Positions 7,335-15,141 of a stretch of DNA of 34,918 bases are shown piece by piece (position 1 is the first letter of the stretch; each line of letters opens with the position of its first letter). A program made the translations under genes and the position numbers. This DNA comes from JBMNOI01 sp050942995 (GTDB lineage Bacteria; Chloroflexota; Anaerolineae; UBA1429): contig JBMNOI010000027.1 in NCBI GenBank assembly GCA_050942995.1, forward strand, positions 1 through 34,918. Direction: 5' to 3'. A model generated the notes under the pieces. It did not search any database, had not been told where the DNA came from, and worked only from the letters and a program-made list of their open reading frames with translations.

Positions 7335-7859
7335 TCAAGAAGTCAACTCGCGGGGAACGAGATGTAGACGCAGGCGCCCGGTTACGCTGCTACGCAATGC
7401 GCTCCAATGCGGGGCCGTCAAGTCGATGCAGGCCAGAGCGGCTGTGGGCATGGCAATATCCCGGCCTGTAAGCAGATGAACCAGTTCCTCGAGGGTAGGG
7501 TTGTGCCCCACGATCATCAAACTGCGGGCCTCGTCCGGTGCGGCTGAGAGAGCCTGCAGGTGGGAGAAAATATCTCCGAGGTAGATCTCGTCGTTGTACT
7601 GTATATCGGGATCGGCGTTCATCTCACGCAGAATGCGCTTGACGGTGCTCCGGGCACGTTTCGCCGTAGAGCAGATGATGAGATCGGGGACAAGACCACG
7701 TCGTTGAATCTCCCGGCCCATATGCACTGCGTCACGCTTGCCCCGACTGGAGAGGGGCCGGTCGTGGTCGGCCAGCCCCTCGTTCTTCCAGCTTGACTTC
7801 GCGTGACGCAAGACGAGAAGCGTTCGCGATGCGCTTGCGGACAACGCTTCAGCGTTCAT
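7335..7859 (-). CDS. sixA: SixA-like phosphohistidine phosphatase
   Basis: The 174-residue histidine phosphatase superfamily protein carries the RHG-type motif LRHAKSSW (H19), DHDRPLSSRGKRDA, typical of SixA, and a second catalytic His in GHNPT (H119). SixA proteins remove phosphate from phosphohistidine (known for the HPt domain of ArcB and NPr). The start codon follows the pgi stop by 9 nt, so the two genes form an operon, an unusual partner for a glycolytic enzyme. It is tempting to link it with the histidine kinase downstream, but that is only proximity. Confidence 0.9.
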   Translation of the reverse strand: MNAEALSASASRTLLVLRHAKSSWKNEGLADHDRPLSSRGKRDAVHMGREIQRRGLVPDLIICSTAKRARSTVKRILREMNADPDIQYNDEIYLGDIFSHLQALSAAPDEARSLMIVGHNPTLEELVHLLTGRDIAMPTAALACIDLTAPHWSALRSSVTGRLRLHLVPRELTS

Positions 7860-7868
7860 GGTGGCTCC

Positions 7869-9620
7869 TTACGATTCGGCGAGGACCCTGTCCATCATGG
7901 CGACCAGCTGCTCGAGGCCGCCTTTGACATCGGCGCCGAGATTCAGGCGCACGGGCTGACGCCCAACATGGCGCAGGGCCTCCATATCGCCCAACGCCTG
8001 CGCCTGTTTGAGCACGCCAAAGGTGTATGTGCGGCCGGGAATGGCCAGATCTCGCGGCTCATCCTGTGTAATCTGCAAAAAGAGGCCGTTGTCGGCGCCC
8101 CCTTTGTGAAGCTGCCCCGTGCTGTGCAGGAACCGCGGGCCATATCCGACGGTGACGGCCACCCGACGCGATTCGCCTATGCGTCGCCGCATAGCCTGCA
8201 TCAACTCGTCATAATCGGGGCGCCGGTCGATGTATGCCATCAGGGCGACATAGGAATCCGGGCCGGCCTGTTGCAGAAACGCGCGCAGATAGCCCTCCAG
8301 ACCCTCGGCATCCAGTGCGGGGCCCCAAACGGCCATGTCTCCCTCGGTCAGAGCGGGCTCTTCCTCAGGCAGGGCGTGCGTCTCTTCGTAGCGGGCCAGC
8401 GCTTGGCGGGCGCGCTCTTTGGCCGATTCGACATCCGGCTGGTCAAAGGGGTTGATCCCCAGCAGGTGACCGGCGACGGCCGTGGCGAACTCCCAGCGGA
8501 AAAACTCGGCGGCCAGATCGTATCGATCGCGTACGGGCAACGCGACGACAGGATGCCCCGCCTCGGCGAGACGCGCCACGTGCGCATCGGCGTCGTCGTT
8601 GTCGTCCCCTTCCAGCCGGATATAGACGAAAAGCCGATCCGAGCCATACTGGTCGGGATCATAATATGCCTCACCCTCGACCGGCAGAATGCCGACGCCC
8701 TGTTTACCGGTGCTCTCGGCGACCAGCTGCTCGATCCACACGCCTATCGCGGCAAGACCCGGTGATGTTACCAGGGTGAGCTTGTCGCGACGACGGGGCA
8801 TCGTCACCAGGGCACCCATGATGGCGCCCAGAACGAGGCCCGCGTTATCCTGCGCGGGCGCCGTGCCACGGCACAACCAGGCCATCTGGCGGGCCGAAGT
8901 GGCCAGTGTGTCGAGGTCGATACCCAGCAGCGCGGCGGGCACCAGGCCAAAGGGAGAGATGGCCGAATATCGCCCGCCTACCGAGGCAGGTGCATTGTAC
9001 ACGGCACGGAATCCCTCGTCTCTGGCCAGCTTTTCCAGCGGCGTATGGTGGTCGGTAATGGCGACGAAATGTTTGGCCCACGCACTCCGACCGACGGCAT
9101 CGCGCACACGCGCCCGAAAGTACTCGTACAGACTGAGGGTTTCTGCGGTGGTGCCGGACTTGCTGGATACGAGGAACAGCGTGTGGGCGATATCACCCTC
9201 GGCTTCTATGCGCATGATCTGAGCCGGATCGGTGCTATCCAGCACGCTCAGATCTAGATGGTCGGGTGCGACGCCGAACACATGGCGCAACACCTCGGGA
9301 GCCAGGCTGCTGCCGCCCATGCCCAACAACACGACACGCTCGAGTCGGGCCGTGTTGGCCTCGACGGCCAGCGCCTTGAGCCGAAGGGCATCGATAGCCA
9401 CCTCACCGGGCAGATCGAGCCACCCCAGCATGGACTCTGCCCTGGCGGCGACGGCAGAATCCTGCGACCAGACAGAGCCGTCACGCGACCAGATGCGCGC
9501 GGCGACATTCTCGGAGGCCAGTTTCTCCATGGCGGACTGGAACGCCGCCGTATCATCATCGGCCAGGCTGTACCATGTATGAGATTCGAGATTACGCAAA
9601 GTCTGGAGGAAATCGCTCAC
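7869..9620 (-). CDS. pgi: glucose-6-phosphate isomerase (type found fused to transaldolase)
   Basis: The protein has 583 residues and two SIS domains. 'VVLLGMGGSSLAPEVLRHVFG' and VSSKSGTTAETLSLYEYF are the sugar-phosphate binding loops; 'ASVGGRYSAISPFGLVPAAL' and the C-terminal 'GQLHKGGADNGLFLQI' carry the expected catalytic region (SVGGRxS, the late His/Lys). The sequence resembles the PGI half of bifunctional transaldolase-PGI proteins, but no transaldolase domain is present. I chose the GTG at 9620 because GGAGAGG lies 6 nt before it; a TTG 15 nt upstream lacks a site. It interconverts glucose-6-phosphate and fructose-6-phosphate in the cytosol. Confidence 0.9.
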   Translation of the reverse strand: MSDFLQTLRNLESHTWYSLADDDTAAFQSAMEKLASENVAARIWSRDGSVWSQDSAVAARAESMLGWLDLPGEVAIDALRLKALAVEANTARLERVVLLGMGGSSLAPEVLRHVFGVAPDHLDLSVLDSTDPAQIMRIEAEGDIAHTLFLVSSKSGTTAETLSLYEYFRARVRDAVGRSAWAKHFVAITDHHTPLEKLARDEGFRAVYNAPASVGGRYSAISPFGLVPAALLGIDLDTLATSARQMAWLCRGTAPAQDNAGLVLGAIMGALVTMPRRRDKLTLVTSPGLAAIGVWIEQLVAESTGKQGVGILPVEGEAYYDPDQYGSDRLFVYIRLEGDDNDDADAHVARLAEAGHPVVALPVRDRYDLAAEFFRWEFATAVAGHLLGINPFDQPDVESAKERARQALARYEETHALPEEEPALTEGDMAVWGPALDAEGLEGYLRAFLQQAGPDSYVALMAYIDRRPDYDELMQAMRRRIGESRRVAVTVGYGPRFLHSTGQLHKGGADNGLFLQITQDEPRDLAIPGRTYTFGVLKQAQALGDMEALRHVGRQPVRLNLGADVKGGLEQLVAMMDRVLAES

Positions 9621-9829
9621 AAGACACCTCTCCAAAGCAAACAGATTGCCGGTATGCTCCGGCGCGAGCAGAGCCGGCCCATGGGCGGTCCGGAACCAGA
9701 TCTTAAGCTACTATAAGCGGGTTGGAGCGTCAAATGTGAGGCAGCCGCCGGGGGAGCTGCATGTTCTCCGGCGACACAGGGAAATCGACTCAATATAGAA
9801 CAACACCGACCATAATCGAGAAAAGCAGG

Positions 9830-9855
9830 GCGCAGCGCGCTGCAGCGCGCTGCGC
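9830..9855. repeat. perfect 26-bp palindrome, possible terminator of the GH106-like gene
   Basis: The palindrome is centred on CTGCAG and is also a tandem pair of CAGCGCGCTG (9833-9842, 9843-9852). It can fold into an 11-bp stem with a TGCA loop. On the minus strand it lies 44 nt after the GH106-like stop and is followed by CCTGCTTTTCTC, a poor but possible T-tract. The rest of 9621-9898 holds no gene and no clear promoter for pgi. Confidence 0.6.
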
Positions 9856-9898
9856 TTACGGGAACGGGAATGTTGCCCTAAACGAGATGATCGATGTA

Positions 9899-12800
9899 TT
9901 ACCGACGTTGCAGGCGCACCTGTCCGAACAATCCCCACGATTTGAGCACGTAATCGGGTGTATAGGTCTCGTCGGTCCGTCGGAAAGAGCGCCAATCGGT
10001 CCAGGGTTCACGGCCGGTCGCCAGGTGCAGCGGGCCCAGCATATTGCGCGGGCTGCTGACTACCTCGATATCGACGTTGTTCAGCCCCACCCCCACATAA
10101 TCGGTGATTTCCAATCCGTCGGCATCCTGCCAGGGTATATGGCCGACGAGAGTGCCGTTGACATGCACGGCCACATCCACCGCCTCGTACTCGCCCAGAT
10201 GAACAAACACCCGGCGCCGATCCCCTTCTTCCTGCACCAATCGGCCGTGATAGATCATACTTCCGGCATAGTGCGGGTAGCCCTGGGTGGTCCAGTCTCC
10301 AAAGTGCAGCTGATCCGGCTCGGCGATGATGACGCGATTGATGCTGACGCCGAAATCGCCCAGCAGGAAGCAATCCTCCAGTTCCATATGGTTGGTGTAG
10401 GCGCAGGCCAGTTCCAGCACGTTCAGCCCCTGCTGCAATGCGGGCAGTGTCACCTTGTGGAAGCTGCGATCCAGATACCAGCCCGTCGGCCGATTGGCCA
10501 CGGGGCGTCCGTTCAGACGGATATCGAATTGCTCGGCGCCCTCGACGAGGAGCGACACCGACGCAGCGGGCACATCCTGCACGACGAACCGGAACTGCAA
10601 CGCCACCGGTGTGCCGTCTTTGGGATGGGGCAGAGTCGCCCACTTGTAGCGCTGGGGCAGGCCATTGTAAAAGTTGGGGCGCATGCCCAGTGCCGTGCGT
10701 ACCTCGTTTTGCGCCCGCCAGACCTCCATCTCTTCAGACCAGGCACCGTCGCCCATACGGTAGCGGCACATATCCAGGGTGAGCACGTTGGGATCGGTGC
10801 GGGTAAAGTCGCACATCGGGCCGATAAAGCCGGCTCCCTGGATGGCGCGCATCTGGCGGAAGCCGGTCTTTTCGGCGATGGCCGTGGTGGGCTCGGGCAC
10901 CCCGGTCGGATCGACAACGTACAACCGCGAGCCCGCCGGCCCGATATGGGCGGTGAAGCACAGTTTGCCGTCACGCGTTTCGGCCGGAACACCGCGAATC
11001 CGACCGGTCAAAGCGTCCCACTCCTCGATGCGGCCGCTGCCCTCCAGGGCCAGCTCGAGGTCGTAGCCGTTGTAGCGGTCACCGTTGAACAGGAAGTAGG
11101 CCAGCGTTCCATCATCCAGGCGTCGCTGCATGTAGAGCACCTGGCCGGCCTCTTGCCCCAAGCTGTTGCGCAGGCTCACGCGGCGGGGCACAGCGGATTC
11201 GAGGGCAGCCTGCAGGGCGGAGCGATCGGCCAGTCTCGTTACACCCGGATGAGCCCACAGGTCGGTCAGTGATGGCTCGGATAGCGCCTCGACCATATCG
11301 GGCGCGGGATCAAAGACGATGACACGTCCGCCGGCATCCAGAAAACGTCGCAACAGATCGACGGTGGAGGCGAGCAGCGTGCGGGTTTCGGGCGGGATAA
11401 CGAGGACGCGGTAGGGGGCCCGTCCTACGCGCAGCACACCCTCTTCTACATCCGCGTCATCGGCCATGATCTGCTCATCGCCAAAGTCGAAATCGTAATG
11501 GGTGGCCAGCAGGCCCTTCACAAAGGTATTCAGCCGTTCGCCGTATTCATCGACCTCTTCCAGGCTCTGAGCACCCTCACCCAGCATGGACCAGCCGGTT
11601 CCCACAGGATGTAACACCAGCACATCGCGCACCGGGGCGCCTTCAGTGATGACGCGGCCGACGCGGGCAAAATAGTCCTCCACCACCTTGTTATATTTCC
11701 ACCAGGTGGTGTTATAGTTGAACGCCGGAGGATAATCGCGCTTGCGGCAGCCACGCAGAGTATAGAGGGCCAGATGCTGGCAGCGGAGATTGACCCCCAG
11801 AACGTATTGCCAGTCGCCCACCCATTTCTGCCCCTCGAAGGTAAACTCCCAGCTCGAGCAGCCATAGGTTTCCGAGAGCACCCATTTACGGCCGAACTGG
11901 TGGGCGGCGCTGGTGCACTGCTTGATGGTCAGGAACTCGTGGTTCTGCTCGGTGAGCATGTCGATGCCGGGCACATGCTGATAGCGATAATGGGGCATGA
12001 GTGCCCCGCCGCGGATGATGCCGAGGCCCATCTCGTTCTCGCAGAGATAGTGTCCGGTAAACGCCAGCCCGTTGCGCTCGCACCACTCACCGAGCTGTTT
12101 GGAATAGGCTTCGGTAAAGCGCTGGCTGATGGTGTACCAGTAGTCGTGACGGGCCTTGGCGGCACCGTCTCCGTTATAGAACAGCCAGGGCAGTGAATCT
12201 AGCAGGTCTCTGCCGCGTCGACGGGCATGATAGTCGACCAGCCCATCGGTCCAGGGCAGGGCGCGGCGGCCCGAGCGCACGGTGGGCGCAAAGATATTGG
12301 GCTCGTCGGTAAAGATGCCGGGCACCGTCTTGCCGAATTCATCGCCGATCTCCCGCCGGTAGGCCTCGTAGGTGATATCGAGAAAGGCGGCCACCGCGTC
12401 GGGGTTGAGGTTATCGGCATAGGCATCGTCGTTGAACCACTCGCTGGGGCCCGACACCTCACGGCGAAAGACGAGATAGACCTCACCCTCCTGGAGGGGT
12501 GAGGAAGTATCCGGGGCAATCCGCCGGACATCGATTATGATCTCGTCGCTCAGCGTGGCGGCAAAGACCACCAGCACGTCATCATCGTCTTTAGGCAGGG
12601 TGGTGGTCTCTTCTACGGTGACGACCTTGGCGCGATAGGCATCTCCACCTCGCGCAGGCACCAACCCGCCGGCGGCGCCCGAGGGCCAACGATCCTCGTC
12701 GTACAGCCAGGCGTTCATCCCCGCCTCACGCGAAGCGCGCACCGTTTCGCGGATGCATTCCATCCACTCCGGCCCCATGTATTCGGTCTCTAAGCCGTCA

Positions 12801-12955
12801 CGCGAGTGCATGAAAAAGCCACCCATGCCGTGGGCCTTCATGTCGCGAACCTGACGGGCCAGCTCGGTCACGTCCAGGCGATCGTTCCACGACCAGAAGG
12901 GAGCCCCGCGATAGTCGGCGCCGGGGTCGGCGAATTCACGTCGCAATTGCTCCAT
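9899..12955 (-). CDS. GH106-like glycoside hydrolase (putative alpha-L-rhamnosidase)
   Basis: The 1018-residue protein has no signal peptide. The N-terminus 'YRGAPFWSWNDRL', 'DMKAHGMGGFFMHSRDGL' and 'EAGMNAWLYDEDRWPSG' are hallmarks of the large 'glycosyl hydrolase' group related to GH106 rhamnosidases: a TIM barrel starting with a Trp-rich strand. A Rossmann-like beta-galactosidase-trimerisation-type segment lies mid-protein ('ILADDADVEEGVLRVG' region). C-terminal jelly-roll domains contain 'RSFHKVTLPALQQGLNVLEL' and 'YAGSMIYHGRL'. The ATG at 12955 is preceded by AGGAGG. It is the last gene of a ROK-FAH-GH run. Cytosolic location suggests action on imported oligosaccharides or glycosides. 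The sugar specificity is inferred, not shown. Confidence 0.78.
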   Translation of the reverse strand: MEQLRREFADPGADYRGAPFWSWNDRLDVTELARQVRDMKAHGMGGFFMHSRDGLETEYMGPEWMECIRETVRASREAGMNAWLYDEDRWPSGAAGGLVPARGGDAYRAKVVTVEETTTLPKDDDDVLVVFAATLSDEIIIDVRRIAPDTSSPLQEGEVYLVFRREVSGPSEWFNDDAYADNLNPDAVAAFLDITYEAYRREIGDEFGKTVPGIFTDEPNIFAPTVRSGRRALPWTDGLVDYHARRRGRDLLDSLPWLFYNGDGAAKARHDYWYTISQRFTEAYSKQLGEWCERNGLAFTGHYLCENEMGLGIIRGGALMPHYRYQHVPGIDMLTEQNHEFLTIKQCTSAAHQFGRKWVLSETYGCSSWEFTFEGQKWVGDWQYVLGVNLRCQHLALYTLRGCRKRDYPPAFNYNTTWWKYNKVVEDYFARVGRVITEGAPVRDVLVLHPVGTGWSMLGEGAQSLEEVDEYGERLNTFVKGLLATHYDFDFGDEQIMADDADVEEGVLRVGRAPYRVLVIPPETRTLLASTVDLLRRFLDAGGRVIVFDPAPDMVEALSEPSLTDLWAHPGVTRLADRSALQAALESAVPRRVSLRNSLGQEAGQVLYMQRRLDDGTLAYFLFNGDRYNGYDLELALEGSGRIEEWDALTGRIRGVPAETRDGKLCFTAHIGPAGSRLYVVDPTGVPEPTTAIAEKTGFRQMRAIQGAGFIGPMCDFTRTDPNVLTLDMCRYRMGDGAWSEEMEVWRAQNEVRTALGMRPNFYNGLPQRYKWATLPHPKDGTPVALQFRFVVQDVPAASVSLLVEGAEQFDIRLNGRPVANRPTGWYLDRSFHKVTLPALQQGLNVLELACAYTNHMELEDCFLLGDFGVSINRVIIAEPDQLHFGDWTTQGYPHYAGSMIYHGRLVQEEGDRRRVFVHLGEYEAVDVAVHVNGTLVGHIPWQDADGLEITDYVGVGLNNVDIEVVSSPRNMLGPLHLATGREPWTDWRSFRRTDETYTPDYVLKSWGLFGQVRLQRR

Positions 12956-13013
12956 GATGGTGCCTCCTGTATCGAACGATGATGGGGGCCCCAACGCTGG
13001 GGGCCAGGGCGTG

Positions 13014-13051
13014 TCATATCCTTGTGGAGGGATCGCCTCACAGGGATATGA
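13014..13051. repeat. 13-bp stem-loop between the FAH-family and GH106-like genes
   Basis: The left arm 13014-13026 pairs with 13039-13051, with one G-U. A further 3-bp inner pairing is possible. No T-tract lies on either side, so an operator, mRNA-stability element or operon-internal hairpin is more likely than a terminator. Confidence 0.55.
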
Positions 13052-13117
13052 AATACTATTCAGGCTCAGCCGGCATTCCCGGTGCGGCCTTGTTCACGTG
13101 TTACGGCTCGTTTAATC

Positions 13118-13918
13118 TCACTCGTTCTCGGCGATCACGGGGTTGCTCAGCACACCGATACCGTCGATCTCGATCTCGACCACGTCACCGGGGCGCAGAA
13201 ATACCGGCGGCTTGCGGGCAAAGCCCACGCCCGAGGGCGTGCCGGTCATGATGACGGTGCCCGGCAGCAGGGTCATCGAATGCGAGATATAGGAGATGAT
13301 CTGACGGCAGGAAAAGATCAGGTCGTTGGTGTTAGAGTCCTGCATCGTTTCGCCGTTGAGGCGCGTCCGAATGCCGACGTTGTCGGGGTCCAGGTCGGTC
13401 TCGACCCACGGCCCTATCGGCGCAAACGTATCGAACGACTTGCCCCGGGCCCACTGGGTGTCGAGGCGGAGCTGGCAATCCCGAGCGCTGACATCGTTGC
13501 TGCAGGTGTAACCCCACACATAGTCCAGCGCCTGTTCTTCCGAAACGTTGCGGGCGCGCTTTCCGATAACGATGGCCAGCTCACATTCGTAATCCACTTC
13601 ATCCGGCGCGACGGCGGGCAGTATGATGGGATCATCCGGACCGCATACAGAGGTCGTGGCCTTGATAAAGATCACCGGGCGCTCGGGCAGAGCCATATTG
13701 CTTTCACGGGCGTGGGCGCGATAGTTCAGGCCGATGGCGATCACGTTGGGGGGATCCACCGGCGCCAGCAACCGCACGGTGTTCAACGGGACGGTTTCGC
13801 CGGTCGTTTCCCAGTCGCCAAAGATGTCACCCTCGATAATGTGCAGGGTATGGTTCCCCTCCAGCAGGCCGTAATGGACGGCGCCCTCGGGCATGGCGAA
13901 ACGTGCGATTCGAGACAT
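13118..13918 (-). CDS. fumarylacetoacetate hydrolase (FAH)-family hydrolase
   Basis: The protein has 266 residues. It shows the FAH C-terminal domain signature: 'NVIAIGLNYRAHARES', metal ligands E111, E113 and D142 (DYECELA, SNDVSARD), K160 in ARGKSFDTFAPIGPW, and 'GTVIMTGTPSGVG' near the end. Family members cleave C-C bonds of acylpyruvates or 2,4-diketo acids, or decarboxylate or isomerise them, with Mg2+ or Mn2+. In a sugar cluster the attractive role is hydrolysis of a 2,4-diketo-3-deoxy sugar acid, as in non-phosphorylative fucose/rhamnose pathways; that is inference. AAGGAG precedes the ATG. It lies 58 nt after the ROK gene, apparently in one operon. Confidence 0.9.
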   Translation of the reverse strand: MSRIARFAMPEGAVHYGLLEGNHTLHIIEGDIFGDWETTGETVPLNTVRLLAPVDPPNVIAIGLNYRAHARESNMALPERPVIFIKATTSVCGPDDPIILPAVAPDEVDYECELAIVIGKRARNVSEEQALDYVWGYTCSNDVSARDCQLRLDTQWARGKSFDTFAPIGPWVETDLDPDNVGIRTRLNGETMQDSNTNDLIFSCRQIISYISHSMTLLPGTVIMTGTPSGVGFARKPPVFLRPGDVVEIEIDGIGVLSNPVIAENE

Positions 13919-13976
13919 GATCGGCTCCTTTCAGGAGTGGAGATTCATACTTGTTGAACGAAAACCGCCCGGATAT

Positions 13977-14957
13977 CTACAGGCTGTTCTGCAGGCTGTG
14001 CATATCGACGCGTCCCTGAGCACTTACGAGGGCGGCGCCTCCCAGAACGCCGGCCAGGTTGCCCAGAGGCGATACTTCGATACGAAGATGGCGCCGGGTA
14101 CCCACCAGCGCTTCACGCATTACCACATCCCTGGCGATCTCGACGCCTTGAGGCCAGGCAAAGACGATGCCACCGCCGAGGACGATCATGCGGGGGTTGA
14201 GCAGGTTGACCAGATTGGTCAATCCGACACCCAGATAGGTGAAGGAGGTTTTGAGGGCCTCTAGGGCTCGTTCGTTGCCCTGATAGGCCTGCTGGATGAG
14301 CAGTTCGGCGCCGGCAAAGCGCGTCCCCAGGACATACAGATCCCCCGGCTTGAAGATGCGCTCGACCACGAGAGAGAGGGCCTTGCCCGAGCAGTACATC
14401 TCCAGACAGCCATGCGCGCCGCAGGTGCACTGTAACCCGTTGGGCACGATGATCGTGTGGCCCAGCTCACAGGCTGCGCCGTCTGCGCCCTCGTAGAGTT
14501 CGCCGTTCAGGATGATGCCGCAGCCCAGGCCAGAGCCCACGAATACCACGGCCATATCGTTGACCCCCCGACCGATGCCGGCGGTATGCTCACCCAGAGA
14601 GATCAGGTTGGTATTGTTGTCGATATAGACGGGCACATCAAGCTCGACGGCGACGTTCTGACTCAGCGGCGTATCGTCCAGTATGGGGAGGTTGGGGCAA
14701 GAGAGCACGCGACCGTTTTCGCGATCGACGATGCCGGGGATGCCGATGCCTACGCCGACCAGTTCACCGACACTGACGCCGTGTTCGCGCAGAAAACGAC
14801 GGATAGCATCGGCCAGCGCGAGGCCCGGCGCCCTGCGCCCGGTAAGTAGCACATCGGTATTGGGGCGATCATGGTCCAGAACGACGGCCTCGTTCTCTTT
14901 AATCAACGCCAGCGTTGTTCGCGTGGCGCCAATATCCACGGCAAAGCGATACGCCAT
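13977..14957 (-). CDS. ROK-family sugar kinase (or kinase-like regulator)
   Basis: The protein has 326 residues. The N-terminal phosphate loop is 'FAVDIGATRTTLALI'. The catalytic Asp lies in YIDNNTN (D113). 'CELGHTII' (H167) and the ROK zinc motif CTCGAHGCLE (C177, C179, C184) follow. There is no N-terminal helix-turn-helix, so it looks like a kinase (glucokinase or N-acyl-hexosamine type) rather than an NagC/XylR repressor. The ATG follows AGGAGG, and a strong promoter lies at 14994-15022. It is the first gene of a minus-strand operon with the FAH-family and GH106-like genes. Substrate unknown. Confidence 0.9.
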   Translation of the reverse strand: MAYRFAVDIGATRTTLALIKENEAVVLDHDRPNTDVLLTGRRAPGLALADAIRRFLREHGVSVGELVGVGIGIPGIVDRENGRVLSCPNLPILDDTPLSQNVAVELDVPVYIDNNTNLISLGEHTAGIGRGVNDMAVVFVGSGLGCGIILNGELYEGADGAACELGHTIIVPNGLQCTCGAHGCLEMYCSGKALSLVVERIFKPGDLYVLGTRFAGAELLIQQAYQGNERALEALKTSFTYLGVGLTNLVNLLNPRMIVLGGGIVFAWPQGVEIARDVVMREALVGTRRHLRIEVSPLGNLAGVLGGAALVSAQGRVDMHSLQNSL

Positions 14958-14993
14958 GTTGCCTCCTGCCTGGGTGGAAAACGGCTTGATTCG

Positions 14994-15022
14994 ATTGTAG
15001 CGCATTGCATAAGCGGTGACAA
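14994..15022 (-). promoter_or_regulatory. strong promoter of the ROK operon inside an inverted repeat
   Basis: On the minus strand, TTGTCA (15017-15022), 17 bases and TACAAT (14994-14999). TCGATTGT (14991-14998) and ACAATCGA (15026-15033) form a perfect 8-bp inverted repeat that brackets the promoter, a plausible operator arrangement. A second inverted repeat, GCCATGG-CGA-CCATGGC, lies at 15051-15067 in the same divergent region. Confidence 0.65.
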
Positions 15023-15082
15023 GAAACAATCGAAAGGCGATCGGCGTCGAGCCATGGCGACCATGGCCGCCACGGCCTTTGC

Positions 15083-15111
15083 TTGACGCGGCAGGGGCTT
15101 TATGGCATGTT
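15083..15111 (+). promoter_or_regulatory. possible promoter of the aldehyde ferredoxin oxidoreductase gene
   Basis: TTGACG (15083-15088), 17 bases, CATGTT (15106-15111). The -10 is poor, but spacing and position (about 25 nt before the ribosome binding site) fit. Confidence 0.35.
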
Positions 15112-15141
15112 GATCGTAAGGCCGGTACATGGGGGAGAGGA

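Noticed and set aside
9761..11272. A 503-codon plus-strand open frame
   Set aside because: It is the antisense shadow of the GH106-like gene in GC-rich DNA, with no recognisable domain.
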